Shown here piece by piece: positions 56,401 through 63,275 of a stretch of 64,000 nucleotides of DNA. Within the stretch, counting starts at the first letter, position 1. Each line of letters begins with the position of its first letter. The notes below the pieces were generated by a model that made no database searches, was not told the DNA's origin, and saw only the letters and a list, made by a program, of their open reading frames with translations. The DNA lies in NCBI GenBank assembly GCA_965230615.1, contig OZ246012.1:1302001-1366000 (forward strand), written 5' to 3'. The stretch comes from G965230615 sp965230615. GTDB taxonomy: Bacteria > Pseudomonadota > Gammaproteobacteria > HTCC5015. A program made the position numbers and the translations under genes.

Positions 56401-58856
56401 CGGCCATCGGCGGTGCGCACAATAAAATGATCGGGGCCATTGTCTTGTACACCGTGCGATTGAATATCGGCAAAGTTATTCACCTCAGTCTGGTAGCGTG
56501 CGCCACTGGCCCAGTAGGCCGCATCGTGATGGGTTTGGCTACCAAGCGCTGTGTTGATCAGCTTTTCGCCGTCCAGGCATAAGCGCTCTTGTTGGCTAAA
56601 CGGCATGTGGCCGTATTTCACCTGGGCATGGCCTTCGGTGGCCAAGGTGGGTGTACAACGGTGAATACTCGATAAACTGCTCACAGACCAGCCGATGCCC
56701 ATATAACCATCACCATTGGTGCTGCTATAGTTGAGTGATAAGGCCGGGGCTAAATCATTCAAGGCCGGTGGCAGGCTAATCGGTAAGCTGTATTGCGCCA
56801 CGCCTTCATGACTGACTGCGGCACTGCCATCGGTAATGGCCACGGTGTCGGCTTGTGGCAATAGTTGAATGCTGCTGTTTTCAATGGTCAGCTCGGTGTA
56901 TTGCATCGTCACTGTCTCAACAGTATTGACCCAGTCACTGCAGCTGGCGCTATTACAGCTGCGGACGCGATAGCGGTAATCGCCGTTGGTTTGGGTTTGC
57001 ACTATATGGTGTTGTGTTAACGGTGTGGGTAAGCTGATCGCGGTCCAGGCAGTGTTATTAAATTGTTGCTGTAACTCGTAGCTGTCGATAACACCCGTGC
57101 CGGTTGGCCAAATAATTTTAAACAGGCCATTGGTGTCGAGGTTTTGATGGTTGGATAAACTGGCGGCGACATAACTTAACTCACTCGGTGCGCTGGGTGT
57201 TTTTAAGACATGCACTTCATGTGAGGTTTGCCACGGGCCGCAGTCGTTGCTATTACAAGCACGCACTTTATAGCGGTAAGCACCGTTGTCCAGATTCACC
57301 GCCTGTTGTAAGGCGCTCGCCGATAAGGTTTGTACGGCACCCCAGCTGCCATTCGTTTCAGCTTGTAACTCATAATGCGCAATGGGCACATTGTGCGCAT
57401 CGCCGCCCCAGGTCACGTTAAAATCGCCGGTGATCTCATATTGACTATCGAGTGTGGACATAACCTCACCGGCCCAGTTCATCGGCCCGGGCTGACCAGG
57501 GATATGTTGGGTGGTGTTAATCGTAGAATATGCCGTGCTGGGATTAAAGCCGGGTGGATATACCGGCGGTGGATTGTTAAACACGCTGTTGTGAACATAT
57601 TGGTAGCGATAGCGATTGTGTAATTTCGTTAAGTCATTCACGGTGTAATGAATCGCATTGGGCGCGGCTTCAAACGCCACGGCGGTCCAAATACCTTCAC
57701 CGATTTGTTCTTCGAGTGATGCGCTCCAACCCTCGGGCGGTGTGGGCACACTAATCACATAGGTCGCGCTGGCGGTCGCTGGCACGGTTAAGGTACTCAC
57801 GTCGGCTTGAATGGGCGCGATTTGAATTTCAACAGTGATGCTCGCCGCGCCACAACCGGCGGCATTACAGGCACTGACTTGATAAAAATATTGGCCATCG
57901 CCTTTGGCAACGGTGTGCGTTAAGCCATTCACATTGGCGAGCGTGGCAAAGCTGCCATTGCCCGTTTTTTCTTCCAAGTGATAATGCGCGACAGTACCAT
58001 TGGCTGCGGGCCAGTTTAAACTGATATCACCGGCCTCGGCATAATAGGTTAGCGGCGGTGAGCAGTGGCCATCATGGCAGGTAATGCCTTGCTGGCTATA
58101 GTCAGGCAAGTCAGCAAACAAGCCTTGCATGATCTCGGGCACTCTCAATACCTCAAACGCATCAAGGGTTTGATAACTGCCGTAGCTGCCATTAAACGCG
58201 CGCACACGATAACGGTACTCACCTTCAGCCATATTGCTCTGGGCAAAGCTTGAGTGTGTGCCACTGTAGATGATGCTGTAACTGCCATTGTTCACCGAGC
58301 GTTCTAGCTCATAACGTGTTGGGTTGTTGCTCGCGGTGCCCCAGCTAATGGTATAGCTGCCATTGGTATCGATGTGTGTTTGTTCGCGGCCGCTGATACT
58401 CATACTCGCTGGTGTGCCCGGTGGCGGTGGGGCTTGTACGGTAACGGTCACAGTGCTGCTAAAGCGCGCTTCGGTATTGCAGCCCCCACTAACCGAACAC
58501 GACGGGCCACTCTCGCGCGCCCGATAATAATAAGTGCCTGCGGCTAAGCCGCTTTGTTGCAAGGTGATCGCACTGTTGTCAGTGGCCAAGGTGCTCCACG
58601 TGCTATTGTTCGTGCTGCGCTGGATTTGCATTTGATCAAAACTGAGCGAGCCATGGGCATTGGAATACACTGGCCCCTCGGGCGCATCGGTCGTTAGTGT
58701 AAAACTGCCGTTGTGTGCAATGGTTGTTGCGGTGCTGCTTAAGCTCGCGGCATTGGCATACCCCACGCCAGTGCCGAACAACAACGCTAAAATAATAAGA
58801 TGACAAATCACAAACAATGCGCCGCGCAAGCGGGCGGCTAACGATTTCCCTGACAT
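50391..58856 (-). CDS. Giant exported SpvB/FG-GAP/Rhs protein with HEXXH toxin tip
   Basis: A 2821-residue polymorphic toxin. It has a Sec signal (about 8-37) and several fibronectin-III-like modules (about 40-650). An SpvB-type domain follows (from about 660, AAVSHEGVAQYSLPISLPP), then FG-GAP repeats (about 1000-1160, DFNNDGYEDLF), a TcdB-like middle (from about 1490), Rhs/YD repeats and the core ending SRIDPSGYKS. The variable tip (last ~140 residues) has RVHEEKHLSDF, an HEXXH motif (H2740, H2744), so a zinc metallopeptidase is likely. The start follows AGAGGT. The Rhs shell would encapsulate the tip until delivery. Sec export plus SpvB suggests it is not a T6SS effector (inference). Confidence 0.88.
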   Translation of the reverse strand: MSGKSLAARLRGALFVICHLIILALLFGTGVGYANAASLSSTATTIAHNGSFTLTTDAPEGPVYSNAHGSLSFDQMQIQRSTNNSTWSTLATDNSAITLQQSGLAAGTYYYRARESGPSCSVSGGCNTEARFSSTVTVTVQAPPPPGTPASMSISGREQTHIDTNGSYTISWGTASNNPTRYELERSVNNGSYSIIYSGTHSSFAQSNMAEGEYRYRVRAFNGSYGSYQTLDAFEVLRVPEIMQGLFADLPDYSQQGITCHDGHCSPPLTYYAEAGDISLNWPAANGTVAHYHLEEKTGNGSFATLANVNGLTHTVAKGDGQYFYQVSACNAAGCGAASITVEIQIAPIQADVSTLTVPATASATYVISVPTPPEGWSASLEEQIGEGIWTAVAFEAAPNAIHYTVNDLTKLHNRYRYQYVHNSVFNNPPPVYPPGFNPSTAYSTINTTQHIPGQPGPMNWAGEVMSTLDSQYEITGDFNVTWGGDAHNVPIAHYELQAETNGSWGAVQTLSASALQQAVNLDNGAYRYKVRACNSNDCGPWQTSHEVHVLKTPSAPSELSYVAASLSNHQNLDTNGLFKIIWPTGTGVIDSYELQQQFNNTAWTAISLPTPLTQHHIVQTQTNGDYRYRVRSCNSASCSDWVNTVETVTMQYTELTIENSSIQLLPQADTVAITDGSAAVSHEGVAQYSLPISLPPALNDLAPALSLNYSSTNGDGYMGIGWSVSSLSSIHRCTPTLATEGHAQVKYGHMPFSQQERLCLDGEKLINTALGSQTHHDAAYWASGARYQTEVNNFADIQSHGVQDNGPDHFIVRTADGRLLTYGSRSDSQVQAAGNSNGPVKRWLLDTVEDRYGNRYTIHYHEAANEGSNVVPETIYYAPDTAVQFHYTTRNQPLSGWEQGAAYINDRLLARITTHIHVPAGAAANSGQIVSEYLLHYQTGSDTDAQRLSQVQHCGFDADGVQRVCAEPLVFGWQDNMALGFPDAYNSNAANCYDGKEHVADFNNDGYEDLFLNVMISPQWFMYKGLPQSQAIPWSGTIPENFTLLKDVSSQYAAGGSGANANGSYITPMRLGNRYGLLAVHDDGLMSEGMNVTLYLHDNIAAMFDDANAEYSTQTIASNIGLAHGTPVVLGDFNNDLYDDLFINHSADEPYQLLMSNVTGNGDVSWQAVSLPANAYNMGDTKPEYNLADYNNDGLLDFYIRGQVENLPYQSLSELLGTGVSPYTDMSGTDLTDVLTQINGPGQGPFREIHTNMGNGLFYDAVDDALATILPRGDGGDVKDFRVFTWGAFGEGRRGTQTIFSSQQRYYNYNGSNVDLNLDGLPDYVVRMDQEWVIYINTGKQDANPSNPAYIKYHTGINTGSYENQLAFPMDYDRDGRPDVIAQHPAGTEANPRWQVLLTRFSLNNGEAEPYFEVMDVDPFAADPEMQQEIFNYTFNNTTTTQTYLQSDVNPVPIFKDRNQDGLTDIMYCDQTGNGKAVLYSRPGQPDLLNRITNGLGKVTTFRYDLLTDHTVPGASQPVYLNTAEALASATLAAADDNIDHHTLRHAHGRYVVSQSQSSNGQGGMHSRYYYYRAAKTHLGGRGFLGFAQHIVEDSASQTETSTWYHQQYPLLGHKVQTRSRALDGNLVSISDSRYQTSQSTAGVYTVQPLQDTVRRYNLTGSNANNPLSASKTDYGFDANGCLSLQSTTEGDSITLASGLIQNPQRTTVVDNTDIHTDTTAWLRCFVAASTTTVHADNTQQQIHSTAVQYPGTLDPQSTANFVGSAMQLNTSYVYNAQGIITRTTVTGNDIDGGSLAARSEQLNNFQRNMYPRTLTNALGHSRQVEYDLRFGVVRQSTDPNGQQTLSTYDEFGRLLTETDVTTGTVSYFRRYWCHDYILDCPANAVSAEVVEVANPALPNTLGAPRTASYYDQLGRVVREETLNLNVFSTKVDTEYNNEGRIHRVSEPFTDNPQYWTVYSHYDALNRPGLVEPAAGGRIVNEYGIDYSGIGRHQHRRILTVADFNASGDNITERSTIYNSLGQVVQVTDPDNTPVTYSYNVQGNLKTTTVNHNTDTTITLTYNIAGLRDSIDDPDAGHIRFEYDALGQLRRQTWAPDTPQAKSQTLNYDLLGRQLSRVDVDQNNNSHTQQWHYDNRWLGALDRREGNGLSEERYFYPAGHQNAGQLSHIETTLDDANTRRFDYAYDAYGRPHTETTPGQLTIERSYHAAGFHCGTTDISDPANPQVIWLIGNENDSRGNIVDQLYGNGIQTRHVYDPQRGHLIGIRSGQVGNQIDTTGTFAATAQSLHYTYDSLGNLTQRRSQREDVNGTPLEWLSENFRYDNLNRLTNTDLYHDASLTRQESYSYDALGNLISKSDIGNLAYTQSNGAGVHAVTQANGQSYHYDTYGNMIQRGSDTVDYDVFNKPTRIGNHHFTYGPDRARYKQVGPTGTTYYIGNYEEVITQSGTEQRTTIDGFYLHTRQVSSGTVTTTYLHQDHLGSNEAMTDSSGDYIQRMRFNAWGERQQADGLIGDPTAGNPLHFPTTRGYTGHEMLDGLSLVHMNGRVYDPILGRFMTADILVQAPYNTQSYNRYSYVLNNPLSRIDPSGYKSQKKTDGDEPEVRETTVEIDGEKHTLTGVGDGETKAGDKVQLFTTKDADGNTKTFIIGGDGSSKVTSVTEGSLVSHVIASGSEDFAKFASDVAGKKFSLNRKMQFEVLDKKRPVANTIVTDGKGGVKVQISKWVTRKNTSKVVIDGMRVHEEKHLSDFYLFVEDLSFLEGARSGFPVAPKLFSDKRFFELRGTDEEINFLRGQLPNIRRPKTIREVKDRINQLEGYRRQFE
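51085..51833. repeat. 749-bp Rhs core segment shared with module 1
   Basis: The expressed copy of the repeat at 49172-49920, inside the full-length Rhs gene. The two copies have equal length and orientation and are about 1.9 kb apart, so recombination between them would delete the present tip and its immunity gene and join the core to the module 1 tip. Confidence 0.9.
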
Positions 58857-59469
58857 GTTTTTTTACCTCTACAACTTATATTTTTTTTATAAGTATTGTT
58901 ATTTAAATTTCTTTGCTGTATTGAGGTGTTTATTATTGTGTGCCAGCCTCTGCCCAGAACCTGACACCACCTCAATGGTTGAGCATTCTAACAAAGCCCT
59001 TTAAATATACTTCAGACTTAAGTATGAACTTGTGTAGGATATTGCCGCGTATTTTCAGCGTATGCTGGGTAGACCGCTGCGCATACGCCGTTTTGTGCGT
59101 TGTATCGTCTACAATAAGACAATATCTTGAGTTTATGCGATGGGATTATGCCGCGATAAGCGAATATCAATAGCGCGGCGTGAAGCGCGGAGCCCAGCGG
59201 GTAACTTACGTGGAAATAACAGCAGCCTATAATGACTCAGCCACGGTCTGGTCGACCTCTGCCATTCCCAGCTCGACGGGGAATCGAGTCTTTATTGTTA
59301 ATGCGTGCTATTTCGCGATAGATAAAGCGTGTTTGCGTCATGACAACTGGATTCCCGCGTGTGCGGGAATGATATGGAACACACAAGCAGCAATGGCCAA
59401 ACTGAGGCACGCTATTGGTTCGCGAAAAGTATTTGCTATGGTTGCAGACTAAAATCTGGCTCGCTGCGC
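58857..59469. other. Upstream region of the Rhs gene
   Basis: 613 bp without a supported gene. The 60 bp next to the Rhs start is very AT-rich, with an ACTTATA/TATAAGT hairpin at about 58876-58896. At 59351-59370 there is a REP-like hairpin ATTCCCGC/GCGGGAAT, in the form common in intergenic repeats of many proteobacteria. Surrounding sequence looks like degraded coding DNA. Confidence 0.5.
59351..59370. repeat. REP-like ATTCCCGC/GCGGGAAT hairpin
   Basis: An 8-bp perfect stem with a GTGT loop. This is a widespread intergenic repeat form in proteobacteria. Only one clear copy was noticed in the window. Confidence 0.5.
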
Positions 59470-59970
59470 TTAGTATCCCCTGACAGAGATAATCGTCCAG
59501 CCAAACTCGCCTTTAATGTCTGTTTTCTCAACATCGATTACGAAGGCTTCGCTTTTGTACGGAGGAACCCTGACATTTATTTCAAACTCTTCAGAGTCGA
59601 AGAAGTTCTTAATATTGTCTCCCCCGCCTTTCGGCGTGATTAATAAGGTCAGTTGTGTAATCACAAGGTCTGGATTGCCATTATAAATACTGCCTTTAAT
59701 ATTATTTTTGCCATCACGGTGGGTCCACATATCCAGGCGGTCAATTTCTTCCTGCTCTAATTTTTCCCCCAGAATATCGGTGGCCGTCTCAGGAAATTGC
59801 TCACGACAAGATTCCCTAATCAGCCCAATATCACGTTTACTCTTTACAGCACCGGCCCGGCTGGCTTCTAACAGGCAATCTTGATAAGTGGTTTGCGCAG
59901 CACTCAGCGGGCTGACCAGCAATAAAGTCCATAGACTTATTGCACAAGTGTTGGATATATTATGTCTCAT
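59470..59970 (-). CDS. Secreted hypothetical protein
   Basis: A 166-residue exported protein (signal ending SPLSAAQ, about residues 1-24). The mature part begins TTYQDCLLEASRAGAVKSKRDIGLIRESCREQFPE, an opening with two Cys that is common in small uncharacterised proteobacterial secreted proteins. The second half (NPDLVITQLTLLITPKGG...) looks beta-rich. The open frame extends to 60114 over the prmB end, but the ATG at 59970 begins a proper signal peptide and follows AGAGAG. It lies 19 bp after prmB on the same strand. Function unknown. Confidence 0.75.
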   Translation of the reverse strand: MRHNISNTCAISLWTLLLVSPLSAAQTTYQDCLLEASRAGAVKSKRDIGLIRESCREQFPETATDILGEKLEQEEIDRLDMWTHRDGKNNIKGSIYNGNPDLVITQLTLLITPKGGGDNIKNFFDSEEFEINVRVPPYKSEAFVIDVEKTDIKGEFGWTIISVRGY

Positions 59971-59989
59971 CGCTATTCTCTCTAAACTT

Positions 59990-60979
59990 TTAGCCAGGCA
60001 TTTCTGGCAAACTTTTCTGATAAGCAAGCAGGTCGCGCGCTTGTAGTAAAAACACCCCTTGCCCACCAAATTCAAACTCCAACCAGATAAAGGGCAGCTG
60101 TGGATATTGCGCAATAACAGCTGCTTCGCTATTACCTACTTCGACAATCAAAATGCCATTTTGACTCACATAATGCCCAGCTTCCTGCAAAATTCGTCGC
60201 ACAATGTCCAGGCCATCTTGGCCTGCAGCCAAACCAAGCAGTGGCTCCTGACGAAATTCTTCTGGCATGCTGCTTATATCTTGGGCATCAACATAAGGTG
60301 GATTGCTGACAATAATATCATAGCCCGGAAACGCGGGTGTTCTGGGGCGTAAACCGCTAAACACATCCGCCTGCTGCAAACTTAGCCGGGATGCCAACTG
60401 ATAACGCTGCACATTTTGTTCAGCCACCGATAAAGCCTCTGCCGATATATCACTGGCCACTATTTGCGCATCAGGAAAGGCTTGGGCACAGGCTATCGCG
60501 ATGCAGGCACTGCCCGTGCATAAGTCTAAAATATACTCAGGCCCGCGCTGCAGCCCTGACAGCCAGGGTGCGAAATGTTGCTGAATTAACTCAGCAATGG
60601 GGGAACGAGGCACTAAAACGCGCTCATCAACATAAAATTCCAAACCACAAAACCAAGCGCTATTGAGCAAATAAGCCAGGGGTTTGCGTGTCGTTACCCG
60701 CTGTTCTAACCAGGCATAGGCCTGTTCACGCGCCGCGCTGGATACCGGCAAGGAAAAGTCTGGCTCAGGTTCAACTGGCGAGACCCCAACAGCGACTAAT
60801 ACCAGCCAGACAGCTTCATCTATCGCATTACCCGTACCGTGCCCAAAATAAACCTCAGCCTGCTCTAATTTAGCGGCAATCTCACGTACCAGTTGCTCAC
60901 GACTCAATATCGACTCTGATGTAGGATCCAATCTATTGCTCTCTTTTGCGCTTTTTTCTGGCGATAACAAGCCCCACAT
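59990..60979 (-). CDS. prmB: 50S ribosomal protein L3 glutamine methyltransferase
   Basis: Methylates a Gln of ribosomal protein L3. A SAM-binding DLCTGSACIAIA (about residues 152-163) and the Gln-binding NPPY (226-229) are present. The segment LVPRSPIAELI distinguishes PrmB from PrmC (release-factor enzyme), whose equivalent is PRPDTE-like. The 329 residues include a possible extra N-terminal stretch; the true start may be a few codons in. Normally adjacent to aroC, which here is about 24.8 kb away on the same strand. Confidence 0.9.
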   Translation of the reverse strand: MWGLLSPEKSAKESNRLDPTSESILSREQLVREIAAKLEQAEVYFGHGTGNAIDEAVWLVLVAVGVSPVEPEPDFSLPVSSAAREQAYAWLEQRVTTRKPLAYLLNSAWFCGLEFYVDERVLVPRSPIAELIQQHFAPWLSGLQRGPEYILDLCTGSACIAIACAQAFPDAQIVASDISAEALSVAEQNVQRYQLASRLSLQQADVFSGLRPRTPAFPGYDIIVSNPPYVDAQDISSMPEEFRQEPLLGLAAGQDGLDIVRRILQEAGHYVSQNGILIVEVGNSEAAVIAQYPQLPFIWLEFEFGGQGVFLLQARDLLAYQKSLPEMPG

Positions 60980-61121
60980 CAGCCCTTGGGAATATGCAGG
61001 AGTTGTTGCAATTATAATATACTACTGCCATTATTCCGCAGCTTATTAAAACTTTCGTTTGTTCTTATAGTCAAACTCGTCAATATTTTCGCGACCAACC
61101 CACTTAAACAATTTAACCAAT

Positions 61122-61811
61122 ATGCCAAACAGCTTGCCCGCCAAATTATCATCGCCTTTGTTAATCTTTGTATTAATCTGCGGCCTACTTGGCACGCTCA
61201 TATTGGGCTACTGGCTAAGTGGCACTTTATTAACGGATCAGCCGTTATTGCGCCAAGCTCAAGCCCGCCCTACCATTGAACTACAGCATGGTACACTCTA
61301 TCCGGCCAGTTACCCCGCATTACCTGAGTTTGACTTACTCGACCATCAGGCACAGCCTTTTAACAAACAGCGTTTTATGGGTAAGTGGTCAATCGTGTTT
61401 TTTGGCTACACGCATTGCCCGGATGTGTGTCCAATGACGATGCAGCAACTTCAACAAATTGCCAGCGCGCTCGATACAACCATACCTAGCGAAGCTGTCC
61501 AATATATCTTTATTTCTGTTGACCCTGAACGCGATCAGGACAAACTCAAGGACTATATCAGCTATTTTAATAATCGCTTTATCGCGGCTACCGGTACCGA
61601 CGAACAGCTGGCTATTCTAACACGTAGCTTAAGCACGAATTATCAAAAGCATGCGGCTAATGATGGCTCTGAAAATTACCTCATAACACATAGCGGCGCA
61701 CTTTTCTTTATAAACCCACAAGCTCAAATGCATACTTTATTTTCCGCGCCACTGAAGATATCACCGATTGCCAGTGATATTGAGCAACTCTATACAACGG
61801 CCTTACGTTAA
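61122..61811 (+). CDS. SCO1/SenC family copper chaperone
   Basis: A 229-residue membrane-anchored thioredoxin-fold protein. A TM anchor at about 13-33 is followed by a periplasmic domain with the copper-binding CPDVCP (C99, C103) and a distal His (H190, YLITHSGALF). Sco1 delivers copper to the CuA site of cytochrome c oxidase. Its stop lies 2 bp before the start of a PCuAC-like gene, so the two form an operon for copper insertion. No oxidase gene is in the window. Confidence 0.93.
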   Translation: MPNSLPAKLSSPLLIFVLICGLLGTLILGYWLSGTLLTDQPLLRQAQARPTIELQHGTLYPASYPALPEFDLLDHQAQPFNKQRFMGKWSIVFFGYTHCPDVCPMTMQQLQQIASALDTTIPSEAVQYIFISVDPERDQDKLKDYISYFNNRFIAATGTDEQLAILTRSLSTNYQKHAANDGSENYLITHSGALFFINPQAQMHTLFSAPLKISPIASDIEQLYTTALR

Positions 61812-61813
61812 TT

Positions 61814-62251
61814 ATGTTTAAACCAATCGCTTTGATAGTACTATTGTGCTGCCATTTGCTTAGCACAAGCAGTCATGCTGAACCTTTACTGCTGCAAGGT
61901 GCCGAGCTACAACATAGCGCAACAGCGGCTAGCGATGTCAGGCTGTATATGACCATCAGCAATCCTAATTCAGAAGATCTGGCGATCACGGCCATTCATA
62001 GTATTGACTTCAATACAGCAAAGCTCATAGGTCACGATGGGCAACAGCTGGCTATTACGCCAACCCTGAACATCCCTGCGAATAGCCAGATTCAATTAGC
62101 TGACAACAGCTTTTTTCTACACCTTAGTCAGCCACCAAAACCGCTAGATGCTGGCGAATATATTATTATTGAATTTGAAGATAGCCAGCAAATGCGCTAT
62201 GCATTAACACTGGTTACACAACAAGCGATCCTGTTACCCGCCAGCCATTAG
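61814..62251 (+). CDS. PCu(A)C-like periplasmic protein lacking usual copper ligands
   Basis: A 145-residue exported protein with a signal (about residues 1-22, ending SHAEP) and a single cupredoxin-like domain of the PCu(A)C family: SDVRLYMTISNPNSEDLAITAI, then a PANSQIQL stretch. The family motif H-M...H-x-M is not intact. The segments where it should occur read AKLIGHDG and SFFLHLSQ, with His but no Met partners. It may bind copper poorly or play a different role with the Sco1 encoded directly upstream. Confidence 0.75.
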   Translation: MFKPIALIVLLCCHLLSTSSHAEPLLLQGAELQHSATAASDVRLYMTISNPNSEDLAITAIHSIDFNTAKLIGHDGQQLAITPTLNIPANSQIQLADNSFFLHLSQPPKPLDAGEYIIIEFEDSQQMRYALTLVTQQAILLPASH

Positions 62252-62297
62252 TGATGCAGACCTAGAATTACTCAAACAACTATAACCGATACTTAAA

Positions 62298-63212
62298 ATG
62301 AATCAGGCCAATAAACCACAACCCGCACCTACACCTGCCCCGTCATCACGTATCATGGACTATATTAAATCCTGGCCATTATATCTGCTGCCCCACCACG
62401 GCTTGTCGCGCTGTATTTTTTTCCTGACGCGTATAGAGTCAAGCCTAAAGAATCCTTTTGTACGTTGGTTTATTCGTACTTTTAAGGTTGATATGAGTGA
62501 AGCGCTTGAACCTGATATCACGCGTTATAAAAGCTTTAATGCTTTCTTTACACGTGCCTTAAAGCCAGATGCACGCCCTATTAACGAGGCAGCCAATATT
62601 CTAATCTCACCTGTCGATGGTGCGATTAGTCAAATCGGTGCTATTAGCAATGGCCGTATCATACAAGCCAAAGGCAGAGACTACTCTTTATTTGAGTTAC
62701 TCGGCGGACGCCATGAGCTGAGCAACCCTTTTATGCATGGGCAATTTGCCACCTTGTATTTGTCGCCACGCGACTATCATCGCATTCATATGCCTGTCGA
62801 TGGCACACTGCAACACATGATCTATGTACCTGGTCGCTTATTCAGCGTTGCCCAACATACCGCCCGTGTTATTCCTAACTTATTTGCCCGCAATGAAAGA
62901 GTTATCGCTTTTTTTGAAAATGATCAAATTGGGCCTTTTGCCATGGTTTTGGTCGGCGCGATTAATGTGGCTGCGATTGAAACAGTGTGGCATGGTTTAG
63001 TTACCCCACCCCACCAACATAGAATCAGTGAATATGAATACCATAAAAACCCCACGCCTGTTTATCTAAAAAAAGGCCAGGAAATGGGCCGTTTTAATAT
63101 GGGCTCTACGGTAATACTGGTCACCAATAGCCGCATTGCTTGGGATAAAACCTGTACGGCGGCGCAAGCAATAAAACTAGGGCAACCTCTGGCGCTTATT
63201 AACGATAATTAA
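62298..63212 (+). CDS. psd: Phosphatidylserine decarboxylase proenzyme
   Basis: Makes phosphatidylethanolamine from phosphatidylserine. The 304-residue proenzyme carries the self-cleavage site in FNMGSTVILV (GST, new pyruvoyl from S270) and the family segments FNAFFTRALKPDARPI and GAISQIG. A hydrophobic N-terminal region would anchor it to the membrane. The first 19 residues are Pro/Ala-rich and may not belong to the protein; an ATG at residue 20 (MDYIKSWPLY) is an alternative start. Confidence 0.95.
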   Translation: MNQANKPQPAPTPAPSSRIMDYIKSWPLYLLPHHGLSRCIFFLTRIESSLKNPFVRWFIRTFKVDMSEALEPDITRYKSFNAFFTRALKPDARPINEAANILISPVDGAISQIGAISNGRIIQAKGRDYSLFELLGGRHELSNPFMHGQFATLYLSPRDYHRIHMPVDGTLQHMIYVPGRLFSVAQHTARVIPNLFARNERVIAFFENDQIGPFAMVLVGAINVAAIETVWHGLVTPPHQHRISEYEYHKNPTPVYLKKGQEMGRFNMGSTVILVTNSRIAWDKTCTAAQAIKLGQPLALINDN

Positions 63213-63216
63213 AAAA

Positions 63217-63240
63217 GGCAGAATACGTTTATATTCTGCC
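63217..63240. terminator. Bidirectional terminator between psd and the GGDEF gene
   Basis: Arms GGCAGAATA (63217-63225) and TATTCTGCC (63232-63240) with a short CGTTTA loop. On the minus strand the stem is followed by T6 (A6 at 63211-63216). It starts 4 bp past the psd stop and lies 35 bp after the minus-strand GGDEF gene. Confidence 0.8.
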
Positions 63241-63275
63241 TCTCGATCACACTGTATTTGGTATATTGTTAAGCT

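Noticed and set aside
49105..57623. Many plus-strand frames of 60-120 codons opposite the Rhs gene
   Set aside because: Antisense shadows of a GC-richer coding region. The Rhs frame has clear domain signatures and the antisense frames have none.
58857..58930. Type VI secretion link for the Rhs protein
   Set aside because: No VgrG, PAAR or EagR gene is present and the protein begins with a Sec signal, so a T6SS role is not supported.
59180..59452. 90-codon plus-strand frame upstream of the Rhs gene
   Set aside because: It crosses a REP-like hairpin and lacks a ribosome binding site and protein pattern.
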